NCBI GenBank assembly: GCA_003993805.1
Contig: RSEF01000003.1
Coordinates: 60,545,759-60,609,758, forward strand
Direction of reading: 5' to 3'
Source: Himantopus leucocephalus
Taxonomy: Eukaryota; Chordata; Aves; Charadriiformes; Recurvirostridae
Length of the DNA stretch: 64,000 nucleotides
A model generated the notes under the pieces. The model saw nothing but the letters and a program-made list of their open reading frames with translations, was not told the DNA's origin and ran no database searches. Positions 47,201 through 59,200 of this stretch are shown in pieces. The translations under genes and the position numbers were made by a program. How positions within the stretch are numbered: position 1 is the stretch's first letter; every line of letters begins with the position of its first letter.

Positions 47201-50200
47201 GCACGTTTTTCTATGCACTTGAAAGTTTGTTCGTTGTCGGAAATTGTTATGAACCTGACACTAACATTATGGTAGAAAGAAAGACCCCAAACCAAACAAC
47301 AGTTGATTTTATTAAAATGCAAAGCTTTCAACAAACTCTTACTTTACGGAGAGGCAGATACCCCAGAATAGCTATCAGAATCTAAATTAAGCACAAAGGA
47401 GTTTTCTGTTTCATCTAGCCAATACTTAGCGTCACAACCTGGGACCCACTCCTTATGACCCAATAGCCCTCCCACACATTGCCTCCCCTCAGCAGGATAC
47501 TGTACAAGAACGAGCTTGCCTACATATACCTACTCTCTGCCTATGTATTCGGTTCAAAGCTTAATCAGTTCCACAGGAATGTCTTGTAATTCCTAGATCA
47601 GACACTTAACCACAGTATCTATTTTGATCACTTTTTCTAAAGTACAGATTGTTTTTTTCTTGACATGTAAAAGATACTTCAAAAATATTGAGGTTCATTG
47701 GGCACAGCCAAAGAAAATATCATCTGGCTAAACAACAAAAATATCATTAAGAATGAAAGCAAAGGTTAATGACCAGAATGGTACTTAATTTGACTATAAA
47801 TTAATAGCTAGTCCATTACGAATAAAATACCCGGCATGAACGGAGGAGAGAAGCAGTTCAAATCTCAGGTTGTAACTCCTCATAAAGCACACAGTGAAAA
47901 TCACAAATGATACAAATGCATGAAGAAAATGAAGGGGGCTCATTATCAGGTCTCAATAGAGAGCAAACAGGAAGGCAACTTACATATTGGGAACAGCAGC
48001 ATAAAATTTAAGCAAATAATCTTCATTTGACCAATGAAGAAGCCAGGGAAAGGCTGCAAGTGCTCATACTGGAAGCAACTATTCAGTAAGTGTTCATTCT
48101 TTATCTCATACTTACAGTTTAATTCTATGACAGGATTTTAAATTTCTTATAAAAAACAGAATGCTTACATTTTGCATTGCTGTGATATCCAACACTCAAA
48201 ATACATTAAATCAACTCAACAGAAGAAAACAGAGGAATATTAAAGCTATTGCAGATGCCAAACTTCTGTCTGGAAGGCACGCTGGCATGCAGTATATAGG
48301 ATATGTACCCCAGATTTACAGATTTTGTACATTAATTCCAACATAGGACTTCTAGAATTTCTGCCTGGCAAAAAAAATACCTGGATGCACAAATGCCCTA
48401 ATGTAGATGGGCATGCACACCATCATTTCCCCTTTTCCAACATACAAGTACATGTGCAGCTGTTCGCTTTCAATTCATTATCTATCATTAATGAGCATTT
48501 ACTTGGCCTTGTTCCAAGAAGGCTATTCCATACATTGCAGTTGCAAAAGAAAGAATATCCACAAAACAGCAACTGCAAGTTTGACAAATAAATCATACAA
48601 AAAAAGAAGTCATATCTAGCCAGACAGTCAAAAACACCATCCAGAGACCCATCCTGTAACACACAGGGCTCTTTGCAACTGGCTTATAATCAAGATGTAA
48701 TCACATCTTCAATACAAAATGAAGACAAATCTTCACACCTCATTCAGATCCATGGCAAACCCCACACCAACTTCACAGGAAGCTGAACTGGGCTCAGGGC
48801 ATGCAGTGATGCAACACTGCAAGGCTCTAATGTACTACACTACTCTTGCTGCTCCCTCTGGACCCAATTCAGTCAGAATCGTACCTATGCACTTACCTGG
48901 GATGAAGTTTTAATTCCCAGCACCTGGTCTTTAAGCTATTCTTGCCCTGCCTGAATGAAAAACAACCTGAAACTAGAGATTTTTTTACAGCCTTACAAAT
49001 TCCCCTATGTGGTTCACAGCATGGCCTCGTGAACAGTTACCACAGCATCTCTGAGGCAACAGAATTAAGGGAACAAGCAACGAGCCAGGAAACTCTTCAA
49101 GCTAGCATCTGGCTAGAATGGTTACACATACATTAAGCTGAGTATTTTGCCAAACTTACATCTTCCTCCTGTGTCCTTTTATCAGTAGCAGAAATTACGA
49201 TGGTTTTGTTAGCTTTGTCCAATCAGAATTTCATCACAGATGTTACAAGTCATTTTTATCTGGGGTAAAAAATTAATTTCACTGTGAATTAGAAAGGAAT
49301 CTAGATGCAAATGATATCTGTGGCACATTAAACAGTGTATTAGTTACAGTTAACTCAGTGAGAGTAATTTCTGTGTGAAAACTATAGTCTTTCTTGTTTT
49401 AGAGCAAATAATTAACTTTCAATTTTCTCCCTTTCTTACCTGAAAAAACAGTTCATACTACAAATAAATCTCTGTTTCCAAAACAGAAATGGTTGTAGCA
49501 ACAGAAGCAGAGGAGAATCCTGCTGCAACCAGTATACAAATAAGTGCCCCTGATAAAATGGGTTCCACTCATTTATGTCAATAGCTGAGGGGTTTAGAAT
49601 TCTAACTACATATTAAGCCTCTTCTGGTACTCCAAATATTATGACAAACCAGGTCTAGGTATCATGTGTGACACTACCAATGTTTAACTTTATATTCTAA
49701 GTAGATGGAAGAAAGCTCTGCATCTCAGCTAGGCGTTCTAGGCCCTTCTCTATTACTCTTCCTTCTGAAACAAAACTACCTCATTCTCCCTGAACTCACT
49801 CATGGCTTTCAGCTATCTGATTTTGCAATTCTGTCTGTCCTGCCGTCCTCTCCTGCCCAATGCAAGTAACTGCTTTATAAATAAATATGGACCTGAAGTG
49901 AGGTTTATTTAATAAGCAATCAGCCAGACTCACTTCCAGAAGCTTCCTGCAATCTGGTGGCTCTTATTCAGGGTCTGAGTCCTGCAGTCCAGCCATGACT
50001 GCTCTGGCTATAATAGGCAAGTGAAAAGTGAATTCATCCCAGCTCTTACCTGACCACAGTTGTGAAGACTTAAATCTAGTCCACACGTAAATTCAGTATG
50101 ATGCTCGACTGTTTCCAGCAAAGGGTTAGGCTTGGAAAAGTCCCAGAATCTATAGAGAGAGCAAGGGAGGGAGGGGGAGAGAGAGAGGAGGAAAAAATAA

Positions 50201-53200
50201 AAATCAAACAAACCACAATTAAAGTAATTGAAAGGCCATTTCAAAAATATAATGCAAGATATTGACAAATCTGTTGCTGCCAGGGTATTTAAAAAAGCAA
50301 ACTCATCCACTTAGGAAACATAACAAATCATATTCCTGCAAAGCCATCTGCTGATTTGCATAAATTAAACCCCAATGGGCAAAACCATCTTTGTCTCCTG
50401 TTGCAGAAACTGAGATCAAAGTTGGCACCAAAGAGCAGCCATTGGGACATTATTAAAACAGAACAAAATGTAGGCTAGAATACTTTTGTTATATTTCTTG
50501 ATGGCTGGGGAATTTTATCCCGGAAAGACATTAGCACAATTTATGATTTTTCTCAGGTTTTGCTATTGTTCACTATGGAGTCTCTATTTACTGAAAATGA
50601 TATATAAGATATATAGAGAGATATTGGTCATTCCCAGTCTCAAATTTGAGATCGTATTCCTGTAAAACAGAATATTATAATTTAATAATAAAATTGTACT
50701 ACAAAGATCAGTTGCATTATGCAGTTAATTCCTAATTCATATTTCAAAAAGAAATTTTTCTTTCCAGGCTTGGTTGATATAAATGATTAGAAAATAGATT
50801 TCTGAAGTGCTCGACTTCCCTCAGCTACTCCCCCATTAGATGCAATGTCCATCAATGCAGTTAACAGCAAGGATAAGAGAGGTATAAGAGAAGATGGAGT
50901 GAAAGTATAGGTACAAGAAATCTCAGTCATGAAAAAAGGATTCAGGAAGAGAACTTTCAGATAATAACACACTGAGAAGACACCGTATGATGGCACAAAA
51001 TAAAGATTTGATTTTCTTTTTTGAGTTGTAAATACTGCTTATAAAAGTCCATAGGCTGCAAAGCACAACATATTTTGTGGGCTAGCAGCTGTAATCGAGT
51101 TTTCTACAGCTCAGATTTTCTCACAGTCGTCAATCACATGCTTTACTACTTCTGTAACAACCACAGAGGTCTCTCTGCCTTGCTCCTGTTGGGGAAAGTG
51201 ACAATACTTAATAAGAACAGTTCATTATCAGACCAACTACAGTGAAAGCACTGTATGTTCAAACCAATTCAGGTAAAATAGCAAACACAAGCCAGCAGGG
51301 CCAGTTTGTTTAATGTGTAGATGTTATTTCCTTCATAAATGAGCAGAGTGGTATCAGCACAATGGCTATGCCATAGCAACAACCCTCTCAACTTTTTCCT
51401 AGTACCTGAGATCTAAGATAAACAACTTATTTTGCAGGAGAGAGGAGCAAAAGACCACCTCAGCATTTTCATCCTCCCACATTTGTTTGTAAGAAAGTAA
51501 GGAAACAAATCTTGTTGTTTTTAAGTAATAGTGGTAGCTTTCCTTACCATATTAGGTCTCTACTAACTCTTGGAAGACACATGCTCGTAACTGAAAACTA
51601 AGGTTAGATCAGACAACTTAAGATCTACATGATTAAAATTTAGAAAAGACTCTCAAAATCATTTTAAAAATAGTAGAACAATTTGGTGTTTGTTGTATGG
51701 AATCACGTTTGCAAAAAGTCAGTGGCAGTATAGAGGTTAAGAGTACTGCAACAGTTCAAGTTCCACACACTGTCTGGGACCTTTGTTTTTATGATATAAA
51801 AATATTACTAGTGAAAGTCCCAAAAAAATGTAGTCTCAGGACTAAGAACCATTGATGATAAGTTAATGATGGCTCTCATAACAACTTTGCAGTCCAAAGT
51901 GAAAAAAACTATCTATAGCCCAGCTTCCAAGACTAGCACAGTGACAACAATATTTTGCTCAGAGTGAACTTCCGTCATGTTCTGAAGACTGTAAGTGCAA
52001 AGCAGGCTTTCTAAGACGGTGTTTACCCCAGCAGGATAGCTGTACAACAAAATGAAGATGCATTCACAGCACAAATAGGTGTGCTTGCATTACTTTAATT
52101 GTAGGTGTGTCTACACAGTTGGCAGCATGAACTTCAACAGTGGGCCAGACAACCACATACGCTTTTAAGGTCCATTACAGGTTTGTACAGCCTGTACAAT
52201 CAGAGGTGTGCCACTTAGATGGAACTGCCATTTTTGCCCGTATTATGAACACTAAAACCAGCACTCACATCTGTACTGACCATAGACACCCTGCAACCTA
52301 TATACATGCATTTTCTTAAACTTCTTTTCACTGGAACTGTTGAAAGTATACCTTCTTCCTCATTTGTTGAGTTTCATATTTGTTTTACATGTACTTCACA
52401 TGCCATTCATAAGCTGCATGTACATTGCAAGTGAACTGCTTATTTTAAACAAGCCACTATGTGAAGAGAAAAAGCCTGTCGTCCTATGGATTTTGTACTT
52501 TGTACCACCCATAGCAATACCACAGAGATCTATCATCTTGCTACATATATGTCCTGTGCTCCCTTACCAAAACACTTTTACCAACTCCCAATATAGTTTC
52601 TCCTACCTATCTCCTACCATGTCCTCCTCCCCATTCCACCCTTACCTCCTGCCCCTGCACCTTCACCGCTGGCTGGGGAAAATAAAGACAGCAAGTATCA
52701 TTTTGGGTTCCAGTGTCTGTACAAGGCAGTACAATGCACGTGTTGAGGCAGCCTGTTCCTGCACACTGAGAAGCTAGCAAATGAGTAAGCAGATCAGACA
52801 GGCGGTGAATTCATGCTACATCTTTTGCCTTTCTTAAGGTAATACTTTGTATTTCTGTCTTTTGTGTGCTCATGAGTTTCCAGTAAATTTGTACAAGCTT
52901 GGTAAATTTAGACTACAACTTTCCTGTCAAATCTAATGAAGTTATCAATAGGTTCAAAAGTTACTTCAAGGAAAACAAATAGATGGAAGCACAAAGAACA
53001 CAAGTCCTCAAGCCTGCTTCCTTCTGGGGAACAAAACAAAACAAACAAAAAACCATAAATATTTATGCATGAAAGCTTTACTACTCCTTTTAGGTTTCAA
53101 ATAAATGATGTCTTCATATACTGTATTTTCAAGTGCGCGTGAATCAGCTATTTAGAGACTGTTTTCCATAAAAGCTCGCTCAAAGACTAATGCAAGCCTG

Positions 53201-56200
53201 CACATGCAACCACATCAGGCAGAGGTCGTAGTAGCATACAGATGTATACAATGAAGATATTTTCAAGAGCAACCCAGAACGCAGTGTTAGTTTACTACAC
53301 ATGGATCTCACAATTCATTCTCCTGCTCTCGTTCTCTAATCCCTGTGTGAAGATAGCTACCTATAAAAGGATAACTTCTTCCTGCAAACTAGAAAAACTT
53401 ATGTTTGAGCAGAACTTCGCGTCAAGGTACTTTTGGATACAGGCCAATCAGGGTAATGTTATTACTTCAGGCATTAAATGGGGAGATCTATTTTCACAAT
53501 AAAATCCTTAAGACATTGTTTCATTACAGTTCAAGTAAAGTAGCAACATTATGAAGCAGCTCAGGTATAGAAGAAAGCCTTTTTTCAAAGTATCATCTTC
53601 CATAAGCATCAAAGAAATGAGGAAGAATTGCTTAAGAGCCAAATCAAATGGAAGAGGATCCAAAAAAGTAATTCTGAAATAGGTTTTACTTTTGAGTTTG
53701 CTCCAGTAGCACAGTTCCTCTCTAAGGACTCAACTTCCATACTTTATTTCAAAGTAATTCTTGCTGAAATGCTAGCTTCTTAGTTCAGTTCCTATGTCCT
53801 GTGTGGGAAAACAAAGCACATCACTTACACATTTACGACTCTAATAGGACTGCATATGTACCACTGTTTTTTTCTTATTACACATGTGAATTGATGTTCT
53901 GACAATGAAATCCTGTACAAACACCTTTCTGTAAGGTAAAATGGCAGATTGAAAGTTCTGTTTGTTTCAGTTCTTCTGCCACAATATAACAGAATAACTT
54001 TTAAGAACAACTAGTTACTAGCCTTTACAATGTACCTTCTGCTTTTGAAGAACTTGAAATTTTCAGAACTTTCCAGTAACTTTAATACTTTCCTCCAAAC
54101 AATGACTTGAGAATAACTCTAATCATCATGATGGGCTTAAAGCCAACCTGAGAAAGTATTTGTATCATCATTCTATTGAGGTATCAATCAAAGATCCTAA
54201 ACCAGAAATGGAGTGCCCTGAAAAACACAACATGCTCACGAAATGAAGATGTTTCTTGTCACTGAAAAGTTCAACCTGATTTAATGAATGCAAGTAAGAA
54301 ATTCCATTTAGGCAAGTATACACCTTCTCTAGTACTTTTAGCTTAAATCAGTACAAGGTGCAGACCAAGATGCAGCATCATGTACCACTCTAACCTCGAA
54401 GGATGAAGACATGAGCCTATATGGGCTGGCTGGTGTACAAGAGTACCATCTTAATTGCTGCTAATACACATAATTTAATTGCAGTTATAAGAGTGAAGTT
54501 ATCCAGCTTATTCTTTGTTCCCCGGTTTTTCCCCAAAACACAAATTAACTAAAAGGGGATGCAACCCCCTAACTTAAGGACATATATGGTCTCATCAAAG
54601 CTGCTAGATATTCCCCATTCTTTAGTATCATAATTCTAGACTGGAGCTTCAGTTCACTTTGACACATCATCACTCTTCATCAAGCACTGGGAAAGGTTGG
54701 TTGGCTAAAAACACGTAAGTCGGATGCCTGAGAAATACAGAAATGGTTGTCACTAACATACAGATAATACTTTAGGTTTGTGTCATCTCTCTCAATACTT
54801 CTGTTTCCTCATCTGTCCACAAAATAAATCCTAACTTTGCCTTTCAGACAGACAGAATACCTTTTGTAGAGAAAGATTTAAATGTATTTGTATGACAAAG
54901 TGAAAAATAATAGACAGCTTCACAACCAAAAAGCAAAAACGGGTTATTTAGAAGAAAAAAGATGCACTTTCCATAAGAAAAAATATTCAGATGCTGCCAT
55001 AGTTAAATATCCAAGAGACATGAAAAAGAAAAAATACAAATATCCCTTTGCTGTATTCTTCGACAACACTATAGTGTTATCCACAGCACCAGAAAAATTG
55101 TTTTAATAGATAAAAGATATGAATCTGTTTATGAGGTTGAATCATTTAATAAGTAGCTCCTGCAGCCAACACTTTTCTAGTTTTAAGAGACATTCTATCT
55201 CATAATACTTACTTCAAAGAAAACTAGCAGGTACAGGCAGTAAAATGCCAGTGAAGTTAAAAAATACAAGAACCCGGGCATTCATGTATATGTCAAAATA
55301 TTTACCATGAAATTGTAATCCTTGTTTTAATCCAAAAAGCAAACATGTAAGAGAACAGATACACTTTACACTGGTGTATGAGTGATTTTGACTAACTCTA
55401 TAGTTGCAACCATTAAATCATAATTGAAAAGTACAATTAGTTTTGAATTTTGTTAGTTTCATCAGATGTAATGCCCAAAGCTCTGACTGTCAAGGAGACT
55501 TTTTATAATGATGCAGGAGCTAGCATCAACTGAGACACTCAAATTAACAGGTTATTCTACTGCAGAGTTTTCAGTTTCACACTGGAAACTACCCGTGACA
55601 AGCATTTTGATCAGTGAGAAGACACGTTCCATTTGGAAAAAAAAAAAAAGAACAAGAGAGCAAATGAACAAACACCCACATTTTCACCTTGAAGGGGAAA
55701 AAAAAAGACAAGGATAATTAACTGAAGTGCTGAAGTGAAAACCAGTTTCTTTTTTGAGCAGCATTCTTCCAAAAGTTCTTAAGACTTCTTTGTGATCCAA
55801 GTTACTGAACTTGTACATAGCAACAGAGAACTGGAGACAGTGATTTACCTTAAAGCATATTGCAGAGACGATGTCCAGTATAGTACAACTTTCAACCAAA
55901 AAAAAAAAAAAAAAAAAANNAAAAAAAAAAAAAAAAAATCACCTTTTTGCCTCAGAGGCAAGCTTCTGTGAATACATTTCAAGATCTGGCCTGATACCAG
56001 CTTAACAAAGTTCTATAATTTATCAGATTTTCTATTTAGATTTTGGTGAGGACTGTCTGTGCCTAATGCACCAAGATTTTTTTATTTTTTTTTTACACTG
56101 AAGAGAGTCCAGAAATACAGAACAGTGATTCCAAGAAGAGATGACACTGATGTTCTTTCAAACTGAATTTTTATAGAGATAAGGTTTAAGAACATGCATG

Positions 56201-59200
56201 CAGATCTTAATAAGTCCTGGAAATGTTACAGTACTTTGTGCATTTCCTGGCATTTTAATGATTCACTTGTGTTAAAGCTGCTCTCTAATTAACCTACATT
56301 TTTCCTGAACTCTTCCAAAGAGTTAAGGAAATGGGATAGAAAAAAAATTGTCTCAATGAGGCATTTACTAGACAGGGATTAAATCTAAATAATTATACCC
56401 AAGTATGTAAAAACTCAAGTTCAAATCTACACCCTCTGTTTCTTAGCCCCCAGTATGAAGGTGGAATGTGAACTACTTTTCTTTTCAGTAGCTTGACTAC
56501 AGTGCACACGTGCAATCATTATACTATTTGCAAAGGATGAAGCTAAGTGTTGTTAACTTTGCTTTCAACGTACTATTTTTTTGCTTTTTGATAGCCAGTT
56601 GTGATTATACGCCAAACTTACTGTTCTACCTGAAACAAACAAAAACCCTGCCTCTTACATGGCAGTTTGGTTATCTTGTGTTTGTTTGGTTAAACTATAA
56701 AGCTTCAGTAGTATTTAAGATTACACAGCTTAATAGCACAGATTTATAGCTTAAACAGTAAGCTATGCTGTACCAGGTTATCTGCTATATGTTAATGCTT
56801 ACAGACAGAAATGTTAAAGAAAGTAAAAAAAAATATCATAACTAAACTGCTATTGAAATAACACTGCTTATATCAATGAATCTGTTTTAAAAGGACAGCC
56901 ATACCATACTATTCTATGAATTACTATCAAACCTGGCTAAAAAGTCACAGGCCTTGAGTAGATTCAACAGGATCCGAAATTAATACCAAGTACTGGAACC
57001 CCTACTTCTCTTCCATCTTTTATATATTTATCAAGTATTTTTGTTCTCAAATTGAAATGTATATCTGTGTATATAGTCATGTCCATGTGTGTACATGTAT
57101 ACATGACAGCATGCGCACACATATGTGCATGTGGAGTGTATGGTGCATCCAGTCAAACTCTGAACATTTCCAAGTGAACTCTACTTCTTACTGTGAGCTG
57201 CATTCCTTCCTGTAAATGACAGTACAGGATACGTGGTAGAGGTACAACATAGTCATCATATTATATGCTTTAAAAGAAATGTTCCCAAAATGTTGTGGTA
57301 ACAAGTTCTCTCCATTACACAGAATATTTTGCTTGTGCCACCTTTTCCAAAGACTTTCACCTGGTCTTCTCTGTTTTCTGTTCACTCATACCAAACCCAG
57401 CAACTAATACTTTTAGAAAACTGCTAAAAATCTGCATTTTCTCTCTTCAACCCTGCCCTCTGTCCCTAGTCATAAGTTATTGTTTGGACAGAAAAATAAG
57501 GCCTAGAGTGGCATTTTGTGAAAAGGTCCCCAAGCTCTGTATTTACAGACACCCTGGTATATAAGCTAGGAGCTCTCCTCATCTTTACTGACAGTTGGTA
57601 CATATGAAAATGTCAGAGCTGAAATTGCACTAGATTTCAGTACTGCATGAAGCACATTAGTGCCAAACCTGAAGGATATATAGTTGGTGTCAAAAATGGG
57701 AAGAGCATGACAACACAATCAACTCACTTCAATGCATCAGCATGCTGATTATTAGTCTTATTGCTCAGACAAGGCCACTGGAAGAAACCAATTACCACTT
57801 TTTATTTTAGACCTAGAAGCCTTTTGAGAAATGATACGCTGCAAACCAGCTGGCACTGCATCAGAAAAGGATGTTAAGTAAGATCCCATAAATAACCTTC
57901 CACAGACCATTGTACAGTATCCTATGAAAAGTGCATTTTAAACATAAATAAAATTAAGCAATTTATATAAGACAAGAATGCTGGTACAGCAGTCTAGAAA
58001 GTTATATACGTATGGACATCACAGCACTTACACTGTCAGGCTCCTGGCACCAACCACATGACAGTGGATATGACTGCCAGGGCACTACCCCTTATTACAG
58101 TAAGCAAAAGAATAACAATTAACGTGAACTTAGGAAAGGTTCTCAAGCACTTAAGTCCTTTACTGAAACAATGACACGCCTATGGGGGGCAGGAGTACTA
58201 TATAAGCTCACCATCCAGTTCTAGTCTACAAGAGAAAGGCGCAATGTTTGAAAGTAACAAGCCTAGGTAAGGACTGAAATCTAAGGGAGTGACTGGACTG
58301 CTAAATTCATGGATTTACCATTATCACCACCTCGCCTTCCTAGCCTCTCTTTCCTGAGGAGCCTTTATCCATCGCAGCACTCCAGTCTTGTGAGCAGTCC
58401 CACCATTCCTCTACAATCTCCAAGAGGCCAAAGCTCTTCCACCGCACATGGACTTTAATTCCCCATTTGTCTCCTCTGCCATATACAGGTGTCAGGCTGC
58501 TTTAACAGGGAAAGGGCAAAAGCCTTTGGCATTATGCTATTCCCCGTACTCTTCTCTGATCCTCATGTTTTCACTTCTCTTCAGGTTATAGTCAATACTG
58601 CCTCGATATCTGTAGTTTAAAACACTCCTCAGTGGGTTAGCAGGCCTATTGATAAAGATGCTCTTGCCCTACTTTGTCGGAAGGACGTTATGCCTGCCTC
58701 ACAGTACCCAATCACTTAAAACAGGACCTTGTGGTTGGTTGTAAGAGTCAAAGCCCTGCTTGTGATGCCAGCTATGCAGCCAAGTGTTGACTTGCTGGAG
58801 ATGTCTTCTCCTACTTGAATCTTTTGCCTTCACTGTCAGGACCAAGGAAAACACCATCTGGGCCCCCAGTTCCGTATAACCGCTCTTGATATACTCATGT
58901 TCACCTCTTTCAGTAACATGAGGTAAGTGGGAAAAGGCAGCGTTCTGAATCCGGACAAACCCTAGCAGTCTCTCCACAGCCTCCTGGCCTCAGCCCAAGG
59001 GAGGCAACAAAACCTTCCAAGACATCAAGTTGGGTTGGCAGACAGTAGCTTCAAGAGGCAATGCAACAGGAGGCAGTCTCCAGTGATGATGCACATTGTC
59101 TTCTGGTGCAGACACTTGATTCAGGCTCAGCTGACTCTGACACCTGCCCAGACTGAGCTTGTTCTTGCTCACCCATGTCCAGGGCACTAAATCTGTTCTC

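Larger units (their letters stand above)
38268..50049 (-). other. PEX7: PEX7 last intron (11.8 kb)
   Basis: GT-AG intron between the penultimate and terminal exons. It is AT-rich and mostly featureless. Recognised contents are the gapped CR1 copy at about 45528-45735 and a second CR1 tail at 45786-45858. Open frames of 60-100 codons occur on both strands at a density expected by chance; none resembles a known family. Confidence 0.9.

Noticed and set aside
52340..52777. A 145-codon plus-strand frame inside a PEX7 intron
   Set aside because: Hydrophobic and Ser/Leu-rich with no family match, opposite strand to PEX7, no promoter or splice context. Treated as a chance frame.
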